Assembly: GCF_006715485.1 (NCBI RefSeq)
Contig: NZ_VFNH01000003.1
Span: 744,001 to 808,000, forward strand
Length of the DNA: 64,000 nt
Direction of reading: 5' to 3'
Source of the DNA: Herbaspirillum sp. SJZ107
GTDB lineage: Bacteria > Pseudomonadota > Gammaproteobacteria > Burkholderiales > Burkholderiaceae_D
Every line of letters starts with the position of its first letter. The stretch's first letter is position 1. The notes under the pieces were generated by a model. The model was given only the letters and a program-made list of their open reading frames with translations, was not told the DNA's origin and did not search any database. Both the position numbers and the translations under genes were made by a program. Shown here piece after piece: positions 18,705 through 27,111 of this stretch.

Positions 18705-20638
18705 CCGGCGACTTCCTCGGTAGGCGGCGCCTGGGTAAATCCCTTGGCGCCGCGTTTTTTCAGGTGCACCAGCAGCAGAGATATTGCTGCCGGGGTCACG
18801 CCGGAAATGCGCGAAGCCTGGCCCAGGGTTTCCGGGCGCTGCTTGTCGAGTTTCTGGCGCACTTCGATCGAGAGCGCCGTGATCTCGTGGTAATTCAGGT
18901 TTTCCGGCAACTTGAGGTTTTCGTAGTAGTCATGGCGTTCGACTTCACGCGCCTGGCGGTCGATATAGCCCGAATATTTCAGCTGGATCTCGACCTGTTC
19001 CTTCACTGCCGGATCTGCCACGCCAGGACCGGCCAGCGGCTGGCCTTCGTTACCCTGCAGGCTCATCAGTTTTTCGTAGTCGACGCCCGGCCGTCTGAGC
19101 AGGTCGGCCAGGTTGTACTCGCGCTCGATCGCTTGGCCGATCACGCGTTCGGATTCGGCAGCGGCCAGGATGCGCGGATTGACCCAGGTCGAACGCAGGC
19201 GTTCCAGCTCGAGGGCGACGGCTTCGCGCTTGCGCTCGAAGGCTTCCCACTGCGCATCGCCGACCACGCCCAGCTTGCGGCCGATTTCGGTCAGGCGCAT
19301 GTCGGCATTGTCTTCGCGCAGGCTGAGGCGATATTCGGCGCGGCTGGTGAACATGCGGTAGGGTTCGGCCACACCTTGGGTGGTCAAATCGTCGACCAGC
19401 ACGCCAAGGTAGGCTTCCGAACGGCCCGGGGTCCAGGCTTCCTTGCCCTGGGTTTGCAGGGCGGCGTTGATACCGGCCAGCATGCCCTGGGCGGCGGCTT
19501 CTTCGTAACCGGTGGTGCCGTTGATCTGGCCCGCGAAGAACAGCCCGCCGATCGCCTTGGTTTCCAGCGACGCCTTCAAGCCGCGCGGGTCGAAGTAATC
19601 GTATTCGATCGCATAGCCGGGACGCAGGATGAAGGCGTTTTCCAGGCCGCGCATCGAGCGCACCAGGTTCAGCTGCACGTCGAACGGCAGGCTGGTCGAG
19701 ATTCCGTTCGGATAAAACTCGTTGGTGGTGAGACCTTCCGGCTCGAGGAAGATCTGGTGCGACTCTTTCGACGAGAAGCGGTGGATCTTGTCTTCGATCG
19801 ACGGACAATAGCGCGGACCGACGCCTTCGATCACGCCGGTGTACATCGGGCTGCGATCGAGACCGGCGCGGATGATGTCGTGGGTCTGGGCGTTCGTGTG
19901 CGTGACCCAGCACGGTACCTGCTTCGGGTGCATGGCGGCATTGCCCATGTACGAAAAGACCGGGACCGGATCGAGGTCACCCGGCTGTTCGCTCATCACC
20001 GAAAAGTCGATGCTGCGGCCATCGATGCGCGGCGGCGTGCCGGTTTTCAGGCGGCCCTGCGGCAGCTTGAGTTCCTTCAGGCGCGCCGACAGCGACAGCG
20101 CGGTCGGGTCGCCGGCACGGCCGGCCGCATAGTTCTGCAGGCCGACGTGCACTTTACCGTCGAGGAAAGTGCCGGCGGTCAGGACCACGGCACGGGCGCG
20201 GAACTGCAAGCCGATCTGGGTGGTGGCGCCGACCACGCGTTCGCCTTCGACGATCAGGTCGTCGACGGCCTGCTGGAACAGCCACAGGTTGTTCTGGTTT
20301 TCCAGGCGCGAGCGGATCGCCTGCTTGTACAAGGCACGGTCAGCCTGGGCACGGGTAGCGCGTACGGCCGGACCTTTGGACGAATTCAGGATGCGGAACT
20401 GGATGCCGGCTTCGTCGGTGGCGATCGCCATCGCGCCGCCCATGGCGTCGACTTCCTTGACCAGGTGGCCCTTGCCGATGCCGCCAATGGATGGGTTGCA
20501 AGACATCGCACCCAGGGTTTCGATATTGTGAGTGAGCAACAGGGTCTTCTGCCCCATGCGTGCGGATGCAAGTGCCGCTTCGGTGCCGGCATGGCCGCCG
20601 CCAACGACGATCACGTCGAATTCTGTCGGATATAGCAT
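18701..20638 (-). CDS. mnmG: tRNA uridine-5-carboxymethylaminomethyl modification enzyme MnmG
   Basis: A 645-residue FAD enzyme that, with MnmE, modifies U34 of certain tRNAs. Seen: FAD-binding VIVVGGGHAGTEAALASA at residues 10-27, SCNPSIGGIGKGHLV near 47, and the C-terminal helical part with GYIDRQAREVERH near 550. Length is standard. Formerly GidA, often origin-linked, which fits the par genes and parS sites here. It heads the mnmG-rsmG-parAB block. Confidence 0.97.
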   Translation of the reverse strand: MLYPTEFDVIVVGGGHAGTEAALASARMGQKTLLLTHNIETLGAMSCNPSIGGIGKGHLVKEVDAMGGAMAIATDEAGIQFRILNSSKGPAVRATRAQADRALYKQAIRSRLENQNNLWLFQQAVDDLIVEGERVVGATTQIGLQFRARAVVLTAGTFLDGKVHVGLQNYAAGRAGDPTALSLSARLKELKLPQGRLKTGTPPRIDGRSIDFSVMSEQPGDLDPVPVFSYMGNAAMHPKQVPCWVTHTNAQTHDIIRAGLDRSPMYTGVIEGVGPRYCPSIEDKIHRFSSKESHQIFLEPEGLTTNEFYPNGISTSLPFDVQLNLVRSMRGLENAFILRPGYAIEYDYFDPRGLKASLETKAIGGLFFAGQINGTTGYEEAAAQGMLAGINAALQTQGKEAWTPGRSEAYLGVLVDDLTTQGVAEPYRMFTSRAEYRLSLREDNADMRLTEIGRKLGVVGDAQWEAFERKREAVALELERLRSTWVNPRILAAAESERVIGQAIEREYNLADLLRRPGVDYEKLMSLQGNEGQPLAGPGVADPAVKEQVEIQLKYSGYIDRQAREVERHDYYENLKLPENLNYHEITALSIEVRQKLDKQRPETLGQASRISGVTPAAISLLLVHLKKRGAKGFTQAPPTEEVAG

Positions 20639-20736
20639 GATGGATTGTGCTGCAAGGAGGAGTTGCGGGAGTTAAGCCCGGATTATAGATTCTTTTTTCT
20701 ATCGGGCTCCGACATGGGCTCGAAAACGACAGATTT

Positions 20737-20752
20737 TGTTTCACGTGAAACC
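20737..20752. promoter_or_regulatory. parS site 1 (15 of 16)
   Basis: TGTTTCACGTGAAACC differs from the canonical 16-bp parS only in its last base. It lies 99 bases upstream of mnmG and 45 bp (centre to centre) from parS site 2. ParB should load here. Confidence 0.95.
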
Positions 20753-20781
20753 ATGGAGGCCTGGTCTGATCAGCGCAGCGC

Positions 20782-20797
20782 TGTTTCACGTGAAACA
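20782..20797. promoter_or_regulatory. parS site 2 (perfect)
   Basis: TGTTTCACGTGAAACA is an exact canonical parS. It ends one base before the stop codon of the TauE/SafE gene. Being a perfect palindrome it has no strand. Confidence 0.97.
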
Positions 20798-20798
20798 G

Positions 20799-21569
20799 TC
20801 AGAACCCCAGGTGCCTCACCGTATCGTAGGCCGTCTTTACAATCAGCACCGAGACAACTACCAGGAACAGCTTGCGCACGAAGCCACTGCCATGCTTCAG
20901 CGCCAGCCGCGTGCCGATCAGGGAGCCGCCGATCTGGCACACCGCCATCAACCCTGCCAGCTTCCAGATCAGGTGGCCGCTGTACCCGAACCACAGCAGT
21001 GCCGAGACATTGCAGGCGACGTTGACGACCTTGGCCGCCGCCGACGCGCCCAGGAAATCGAAACCGAAAAAGCGCACGAACAGGAACAGCAGGAAGCTGC
21101 CGGTACCGGGGCCGAAGAAGCCGTCATAAAACCCGATGGCAGCACCGACGCCCATCGCCAGCCAGCGCTCCTTCATGCCGCTGTGCAGCGGCGCGTGAGT
21201 CGAACCGAAATCCTTTTTCTTGAACGTGTAGACCGCGACCGCCAGCAGGATCAAAGGCAGCAGGCTGCGCACAAAGTCGCCCGGGACCCGTGTCACGGCA
21301 AAGGCGCCGACACAGGCAAACAGGAAAGCCGTCACCGCGGCCGGTGCCGCCGTGCTCCACGCGACATTCACCCGGCGCGTGTACTTGGCCGCCGCGACCA
21401 CCGTGCCGCACATCGATGCCAGTTTATTCGTACCGAGCAGCGTGGCCGGCACGTCTCTCGGGAACACCGCAAAGATGGCCGGGATCTGGATCAAACCGCC
21501 ACCGCCGACGACAGCATCAACGAGACCGGCAAGAAAGGCCGCGCAGGCCAGCAGGGTGAAATCGAACAT
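20799..21569 (-). CDS. Sulfite exporter TauE/SafE (TSUP) family protein
   Basis: A 256-residue membrane protein of the TSUP family, usually with eight hydrophobic helices in two repeats. Seen: FLAGLVDAVVGGGGLIQIPA near residue 15 and the repeat counterpart GFYDGFFGPGTGSFLLF near 150. The transported anion (sulfite, sulfonate or other) cannot be told. ATG at 21569 was chosen over an in-frame TTG five codons upstream because neither has a strong Shine-Dalgarno and the hydrophobic segment starts right after it. It ends at the second parS. Confidence 0.88.
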   Translation of the reverse strand: MFDFTLLACAAFLAGLVDAVVGGGGLIQIPAIFAVFPRDVPATLLGTNKLASMCGTVVAAAKYTRRVNVAWSTAAPAAVTAFLFACVGAFAVTRVPGDFVRSLLPLILLAVAVYTFKKKDFGSTHAPLHSGMKERWLAMGVGAAIGFYDGFFGPGTGSFLLFLFVRFFGFDFLGASAAAKVVNVACNVSALLWFGYSGHLIWKLAGLMAVCQIGGSLIGTRLALKHGSGFVRKLFLVVVSVLIVKTAYDTVRHLGF

Positions 21570-21650
21570 GGGGAGGCGGACCAAGGGAAAAGCAATATTT
21601 TACGGTAAGCAAACATCGCAACCGTAAGCTTTGCTGTTCCCTCCTCCACC

Positions 21651-22493
21651 TCAGGCAGCAGCCGCCGAATGCGAACGGCTGCCGAGAAAATCGAGCAGCA
21701 GGCGGTTGACCTGTTCGTGCGCCGTCAACTGCAGCCAGTGGTCGGCGTCGTGGATGCGCTCGAAGCGGAATTCGGCGTCGACGTAGCGCGCCGAATCACG
21801 CATCTGCTTTTCGCCCAGGGCCGGATCGCAATCGCTCCAGATGCCCATCACCGGCACCCGCACCCGTGGGTAGCCCTTGGGCAGTGCCAGCCCGACATTC
21901 GCGCGGTAATAATTGAGCGCCGCCGTCAGGCGACCGGGCGGCGACAGGTCGCGTTTCCAATGCTCGGCCTGGCCGGGCTCGCCGGTGAACTGGCGCATCA
22001 TGAACCAGTCGCCGGCGCGCAGCATCTGCTCGGCGATGCCGGGCAGCATAAAACCGAGGACATAGGTCATGCGCAGATGCTGGATCAGGCCGGCGCGGGC
22101 GATCGCCGACGGGTGTCCGGTCGACAGCGCCACCAGGCGTTCGATGCGCTGCGGCGCCAGTGCCGCCAGTTGCCAGCCGATCAGGCCACCCCAGTCGTGA
22201 CCGACCAGGCTGACCTTGTCGATCTTCAGCGCATCCAACAAGCCCAGGACGTCACCGCGCAGCTTTTCCAGCGTGTAGTCGTAGACACCACCCGGCGCAT
22301 CGCTGCGGCCATAGCCGCGCAAGTCCGGCACCAGCACGCGGTAGCCGGCGGCGGCCAGTACCCCGACCTGCTTGCGCCAGACGAGGTGGGTGTCGGGAAA
22401 GCCGTGCAGCAGCAGCACCGGCGGCCCCTGCCCGGTCATGGTGGTATGCATGCGGATGCCATTTACATCCAGCATCAGGGATTCGTCGATCAC
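21651..22493 (-). CDS. Alpha/beta hydrolase (epoxide hydrolase/dehalogenase-like)
   Basis: A 280-residue alpha/beta hydrolase. Seen: oxyanion motif LLLHGFPDTHLVW near residue 27, nucleophile elbow VGHDWGGLIGW near 97 with Asp as nucleophile (the elbow reads G-H-D-W-G), and a late His in IHDADHWLQLT near 255. The Asp nucleophile points to epoxide hydrolases or haloalkane dehalogenases rather than esterases. The start is a GTG at 22493 with GAGGAG in front, overlapping the livM stop by four bases. It is the last gene of the GMC-liv operon and probably acts on a product of the imported compound. Confidence 0.88.
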   Translation of the reverse strand: MIDESLMLDVNGIRMHTTMTGQGPPVLLLHGFPDTHLVWRKQVGVLAAAGYRVLVPDLRGYGRSDAPGGVYDYTLEKLRGDVLGLLDALKIDKVSLVGHDWGGLIGWQLAALAPQRIERLVALSTGHPSAIARAGLIQHLRMTYVLGFMLPGIAEQMLRAGDWFMMRQFTGEPGQAEHWKRDLSPPGRLTAALNYYRANVGLALPKGYPRVRVPVMGIWSDCDPALGEKQMRDSARYVDAEFRFERIHDADHWLQLTAHEQVNRLLLDFLGSRSHSAAAA

Positions 22494-23458
22494 GCGCGTC
22501 TCCTCGAATAGGCATGGGCCAGTTCGCCGACGATACCGCGGCGGAACAACAGCACGGAGGCAACGAAGATCAGCCCGGTGACGATGCCCACCGATTCGCC
22601 CAGCGACGCAAACCATTCTACATGGGTCGCGCCGGCGAGGAAGTTCCCGAGGTCGCCCAGCTTGTTTTCCAGCGCAACCACGAGGAAGGCACCGAGGATC
22701 GGCCCGGCCAGCGTGCCCATGCCGCCGACCAGGGTCATCAGGATGACGAGGCCGGACATGGTCCAGTGGACGTCGGTCAAGGTCTCGAAGCCGAGCACGA
22801 CCGCCTTGAGCGCACCGGCCAGCCCGGCCAGCGCGGCCGACAAGACGAAGGCCAGCAATTTGTAGCGGTCGACGTCGTAGCCGAGGGAGATGGCGCGCGG
22901 CTCGTTTTCCTTGATCGCGCGCAGCACCTGGCCAAACGGCGAGTGGATCGTGCGCACGATCAGGGCGAAGCCGGCGGCGGTAATGGCCAGCACCACGTAG
23001 TACAAAGTGAGGTCGCTGCCGAGGTCAAACGAGCCCAGCAGGCGGCCGCGCGGGATCCCCTGCAGCCCGTCTTCGCCGTGGGTGAACGGTGCGCGCAGCG
23101 CCGAGAAATACACCATCTGTGCCAGTGCCAGCGTGATCATCGCAAAATAAATGCCCTGGCGGCGGATTGCCAGCGCGCCCATCACGAGGCCGAGCAGCGC
23201 CGCCGCCAGCACCCCGAGCAGGATGCCGAGTTCGAACGGCAGGCCCAACGTCGCCAGCGCATAGCCGGCCACGTAGCCGGCGCCGCCGAAAAACGCGGCG
23301 TGGCCGAAGGACAGCAAGCCGGCGTAGCCGATCAGCAAATTAAAAGCACAGGCGAACAGGCCGAAGCACAGCAGCTTCATCAGGAATACCGGGTAGCCTA
23401 CGAAAGGCGCCACCAGGGCCGCCAGCAGGACAAGGGCATAGACGATTTTCTTGGACAT
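22490..23458 (-). CDS. livM: Branched-chain-type ABC transporter permease LivM
   Basis: A 322-residue inner-membrane permease. Seen: many hydrophobic helices, the family segment LLSFGHAAFFGGAGYVAGY near residue 50 and the EAA-like loop DVDRYKLLAFVLSAALAGLAGAL near 195-217. It pairs with LivH. Start and LivH stop overlap by one base (TAATG). Confidence 0.92.
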   Translation of the reverse strand: MSKKIVYALVLLAALVAPFVGYPVFLMKLLCFGLFACAFNLLIGYAGLLSFGHAAFFGGAGYVAGYALATLGLPFELGILLGVLAAALLGLVMGALAIRRQGIYFAMITLALAQMVYFSALRAPFTHGEDGLQGIPRGRLLGSFDLGSDLTLYYVVLAITAAGFALIVRTIHSPFGQVLRAIKENEPRAISLGYDVDRYKLLAFVLSAALAGLAGALKAVVLGFETLTDVHWTMSGLVILMTLVGGMGTLAGPILGAFLVVALENKLGDLGNFLAGATHVEWFASLGESVGIVTGLIFVASVLLFRRGIVGELAHAYSRRRA

Positions 23459-24342
23459 TATTTTTCCTTGCCGAACAGGCCGGCGGGACGCAGCAGCAGC
23501 ACGATCACCATCACCATGAACACCACCACTTCCGACGCTTCCGGATACCAGACCCGGGTCAAGCCCTCGATCACGCCCAGGCCGAGGCCGGTCAGAATGG
23601 CGCCGAGGATGGAACCCATGCCGCCGATCACGACCACGGCGAACACGACGATGATCAGGTTGGAGCCCATCAGCGGGGTGACGTTGATGACCGGCGCCGC
23701 CAGCACCCCGGCCAGGCCGGCCAGCGCCACCCCGAAGCCGTAGGTCAGCATCACCATGCGCGGCACGTTGACGCCGAAGGCTTCGACCAGTTTCGGGTTC
23801 TCGGTGCCGGCGCGCAGGGTCGCTCCCAGGCGCGTCTTTTCGATCACGAACCAGGTTGCCAGGCAGACCGCGAGCGAGGCTGCCACCACCCAGGCGCGGT
23901 AGTTCGGCAGGATCATGAAGCCGAGGTCGGTGGCGCCGGCCAGCATGTCCGGCACGTCGAGGGTCTGGCCCGACACCCCGTAAAAGGAGCGGAACAAGCC
24001 CTCCAGCAGCAGCGTGATGCCGAAGGTCAGCAACAAGCCATACAGGTGGTCGAGCCGGTACAGGCGGCGCAGCATGGCGCGCTCGACCAGGATGCCAAAC
24101 AGGCCCACCGCCAGCGGCGCCAGCACCAGCATCGCCCAGTAGTTCAGGCCGAAGCTGGTGACGCCGATGAAGGCGGCGAACGCGCCCATCATGTACAGCG
24201 CCCCGTGCGCGAAATTGATCACGTTGAGCAGGCCGAAGATGACGGCCAGGCCGAGCGACAGCATCGCATAGAAGGAGCCGTTGACCAGCCCCAGCAGCAG
24301 CTGGCTCAGCAGGGCCGGCAGGGGAACGCCGAAGAGTTCCAT
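23458..24342 (-). CDS. livH: Branched-chain-type ABC transporter permease LivH
   Basis: A 294-residue inner-membrane permease. Seen: LGLVNGSFYAMLSLGLAVIFGLLNVINFAHG at residues about 15-45 (the family hallmark is INFAHG), and VVFAVVVIGGMGSILGA near 225. ATG at 24342 lies four bases after the binding-protein stop with AAGTAGGG in front; the frame is open 19 codons further upstream but overlaps that gene. Confidence 0.92.
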   Translation of the reverse strand: MELFGVPLPALLSQLLLGLVNGSFYAMLSLGLAVIFGLLNVINFAHGALYMMGAFAAFIGVTSFGLNYWAMLVLAPLAVGLFGILVERAMLRRLYRLDHLYGLLLTFGITLLLEGLFRSFYGVSGQTLDVPDMLAGATDLGFMILPNYRAWVVAASLAVCLATWFVIEKTRLGATLRAGTENPKLVEAFGVNVPRMVMLTYGFGVALAGLAGVLAAPVINVTPLMGSNLIIVVFAVVVIGGMGSILGAILTGLGLGVIEGLTRVWYPEASEVVVFMVMVIVLLLRPAGLFGKEK

Positions 24343-24346
24343 CGCC

Positions 24347-25543
24347 CTACTTCCACAGCGCGCACTTGGTTTCGGCCTTGGTGGTGTAGGCCTGGGCACC
24401 CGGGATCGTCGCCACCACCTTGTAGTAATCCCACGCTCCTTTCGATTCCTTCGGCGTTTTGACTTGCATCAGGTACATGTCGTAAACCATGCGGCCGTCC
24501 GGACGGATCTCGCCGTTCTTGGTGAACATGTCGTTGATGCGCGTTTTCTTGAGCTGGGCCATGACCTTGTCGGCGTCGTCGCTGCCGAGGGTCTTGACGG
24601 CATTCAGGTAGTTGGTGGCGGCCGAATAATCGGCCGCCTGCAGCATCGACGGCTGCTTCTTCATCTTGGCAAAGTAGCGCTTGGCCCAGGCGCGGCTGGC
24701 GTCGTTCTGGTCCCAGTACCAGCCGTCGGTGAGGTACAGGCCCTGGGTCGTGTTCAGGCCGAGGGTGTGGATATCGTTGATGAAGACCAGCAGCCCGGCG
24801 ACTTTCATTTTCTTGGTCAGGCCGAATTCGTTGGCCGCCTTGACGGCGTTGATGAAATCGCCGCCGGCATTCGCCAGGCCCAGCACCTGCGCCTTGGCGC
24901 CCTGGGCCTGCAGCAGGAAGGACGAGAAATCGGAAGCCGACAGCGGGTGGCGCACGCTGCCGAGTACGCTGCCGCCGTTGGCCTTGACGACGTCGGTGGT
25001 GTCCTTTTCCAGCGACTGGCCGAAGGCATAGTCGGCGGTCAGGAAATACCAGGACTTGCCGCCCTGCTTCACCATGGTGGCGCCGGTGCCGCGCGCCAGC
25101 GCCACGGTGTCGTAGGCGTAGTGCACGGTGTAGGGCGAGCACTGCTCGTTGGTCAGTTGTGCGGTGCCGGAACCGATCGCAATGAACACTTTTTTCTTTT
25201 CACGTGCGACTTTTGCCATGGCCAGGCTGGCGCCCGAATTGGTGCCGCCGATCAGCATGTCGACGCCCTGCTGGTCGAACCATTCGCGTGCGCGGCTGGC
25301 GGCGATGTCCGGTTTGTTCTGGTGGTCGGCGACCACGAACTCGATTTTTTTGCCATTGATGGCGCCGCCCATATCGGCGATCGCCATCCGCACCGCTTCC
25401 GCGCCGCCATTGCCGTCGACATCGGAATACACGCCGGACAGATCGGTGATCATGCCGATCTTGATGGTGTCGCCCGAGACTTGGGCCTGGGCCGGCAGGG
25501 ACAGGGCCGCGCTGGCGGCAAGGGCGATCGCTGTGATTTTCAT
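24347..25543 (-). CDS. ABC transporter substrate-binding protein (Leu/Ile/Val-type)
   Basis: A 398-residue periplasmic binding protein of the Peripla_BP_6 type. Seen: signal peptide MKITAIALAASAALSLPAQA, then IKIGMITDLSGVYSDVDGNG typical of the fold, and DMLIGGTNSGASLAMAKVA near 95-113. The ligand may not be a branched amino acid: the operon includes a GMC oxidoreductase and a hydrolase, so an alcohol, aromatic or ester-derived solute is possible. It lies between livF and livH. Confidence 0.9.
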   Translation of the reverse strand: MKITAIALAASAALSLPAQAQVSGDTIKIGMITDLSGVYSDVDGNGGAEAVRMAIADMGGAINGKKIEFVVADHQNKPDIAASRAREWFDQQGVDMLIGGTNSGASLAMAKVAREKKKVFIAIGSGTAQLTNEQCSPYTVHYAYDTVALARGTGATMVKQGGKSWYFLTADYAFGQSLEKDTTDVVKANGGSVLGSVRHPLSASDFSSFLLQAQGAKAQVLGLANAGGDFINAVKAANEFGLTKKMKVAGLLVFINDIHTLGLNTTQGLYLTDGWYWDQNDASRAWAKRYFAKMKKQPSMLQAADYSAATNYLNAVKTLGSDDADKVMAQLKKTRINDMFTKNGEIRPDGRMVYDMYLMQVKTPKESKGAWDYYKVVATIPGAQAYTTKAETKCALWK

Positions 25544-25590
25544 TCTGGTCTCCGTTGTAAAAAAATCGCTTGTGATGTTCTTGCCCGGGT

Positions 25591-26322
25591 TCAGACGCCG
25601 AGCAGTTCCGTCAGTGCCGGCATGCTGGCCTGCAGTTGTGAAGCCGCAATCGTGCTGACGATGCGGCCGTGTTCCATGACATAAAAGCGGTCGGCCAGCG
25701 GCGCCGCAAAGCGGAAGTTCTGTTCCACCATCACGATCGTGTAGCCGCGTTCCTTCAGCGTGAGGATGGTGCGCGCCAGCGCCTGCACGATGACCGGCGC
25801 CAGTCCTTCCGAGATTTCATCGAGCAAGAGCAGGCGCGCACCGGTGCGCAGGATGCGCGCCACCGCCAGCATCTGCTGTTCGCCGCCGGACAGGCGCGTG
25901 CCCTGGCTGTGGCGGCGCTCGTACAGGTTGGGAAACATGGCATAGATCTCGTCGACGCTCATGGCGGCGCTCATCGGCTGACCCGCCCCGCTGCCATTAC
26001 CCTGCAGCCGCGGCGGCAGCATCAGGTTTTCTTCGGTCGACAGCGCCGAGAAAATGCCGCGCTCTTCCGGGCAATAGCCGATGCCGAGATGGGCGATCCG
26101 GTGCGTCGGCAGAGAAATCGCCTCGACGCCGTCGACCTTGATCGAGCCCGAACGGGCACCGGTCAGGCCCATGATGGCGCGCAAGGTCGTGGTGCGGCCG
26201 GCGCCGTTACGCCCGAGCAAGGTCACGACTTCGCCGCGGGCGACGCTGAAACTGACGTCGTGCAGGATGTGCGATTCGCCATACCAGGCTTGGACACCCG
26301 TCAATTCGAGCGCGGCCGTCAT
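25591..26322 (-). CDS. livF: ABC transporter ATP-binding protein LivF, Walker A variant
   Basis: A 243-residue ATPase. Seen: Walker A region GRNGAGRTTTL near residue 37, in which the invariant Lys is Arg (codon CGC); signature LSGGEQQMLAVARIL near 143, Walker B LLLLDEISEGLAP near 163, and the expected H-loop region with VMVEQNFRF near 196, where Glu-Gln-Asn replaces the His context as is usual in LivF. The start overlaps the livG stop by four bases. The K-to-R change is the odd point; its partner LivG has a normal Walker A, so one site should still be active. Confidence 0.92.
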   Translation of the reverse strand: MTAALELTGVQAWYGESHILHDVSFSVARGEVVTLLGRNGAGRTTTLRAIMGLTGARSGSIKVDGVEAISLPTHRIAHLGIGYCPEERGIFSALSTEENLMLPPRLQGNGSGAGQPMSAAMSVDEIYAMFPNLYERRHSQGTRLSGGEQQMLAVARILRTGARLLLLDEISEGLAPVIVQALARTILTLKERGYTIVMVEQNFRFAAPLADRFYVMEHGRIVSTIAASQLQASMPALTELLGV

Positions 26323-27098
26323 TCGTGCGCTCCCTGCAAGGCGGCATCGGCGCTGCCCATATAGGCTTCCATCACCTGCGGATTTTTCGCTACCTCGGCA
26401 TAGCTGCCCTCGGCAAGGATGGCGCCGCGCTGCAGCACCGAGATGCGGTCGCAGATGCCGGACACCACGTTCATGTTGTGCTCGACCATCAGCACCGTGC
26501 GGCCCTGCGCCACCTTCTTGATCAGCGCCGTCACCCGGTGCACGTCTTCATGGCCCATGCCCTGGGTCGGCTCGTCGAGCAGCATCAGTTCCGGCTCCAT
26601 TCCCAGCGTCGTGGCGATCTCGAGCGCGCGCTTGCGGCCATACGGCAAGTCGGCGGTGACGGTGTCGGCGAAGCCGGCCAGGTCGACCTCGGCCAGCAGT
26701 TCGCGCGCGCGTTCGTCCAGCACCCCGAGGGAGCGCCCGCTGCGCCAGAACTGGTAACTGGTGCCGAGCCGGCGCTGCAGGCCGACGCGCACGTTCTGCA
26801 GCACCGTCAGGTGCGGGAACACCGCCGAAATCTGGAACGAACGCACGATGCCCATGCGCGCCACCCGGGCCGGCGGCACCCGGCTGATGTCGCGGCCGTT
26901 GAACAGGATCTGGCCCGATGTCGGCGCCAGGAAGCGCGTCAGCAAGTTGAAACAGGTGGTTTTGCCGGCACCGTTGGGGCCGATCAGTGCATGGATATGG
27001 CCGCGCCGCACCTGCAAATCGACGGCGTCGACCGCCGTAAAACCCTTGAATTCCTTGCTGAGCTTGCGCGTTTCGAGAATGATGTCCGCGTCGGCCAT
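26319..27098 (-). CDS. livG: ABC transporter ATP-binding protein LivG
   Basis: A 259-residue ATPase. Seen: Walker A GPNGAGKTTCFNLL near residue 40, the LivG-type AGMGIVRSFQ region (here ARMGIVRSFQISAVFPHLTV) with the Q-loop, Walker B ELMLLDEPTQGMGHEDV near 170, and LMVEHNMNVV near 203 with the switch His. The signature motif is degenerate (LPYGRKRALEIATTL), as is common in LivG. Follows the GMC gene by 13 bases. Confidence 0.94.
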   Translation of the reverse strand: MADADIILETRKLSKEFKGFTAVDAVDLQVRRGHIHALIGPNGAGKTTCFNLLTRFLAPTSGQILFNGRDISRVPPARVARMGIVRSFQISAVFPHLTVLQNVRVGLQRRLGTSYQFWRSGRSLGVLDERARELLAEVDLAGFADTVTADLPYGRKRALEIATTLGMEPELMLLDEPTQGMGHEDVHRVTALIKKVAQGRTVLMVEHNMNVVSGICDRISVLQRGAILAEGSYAEVAKNPQVMEAYMGSADAALQGAHE

Positions 27099-27111
27099 GC
27101 CGGTCGTCTCC

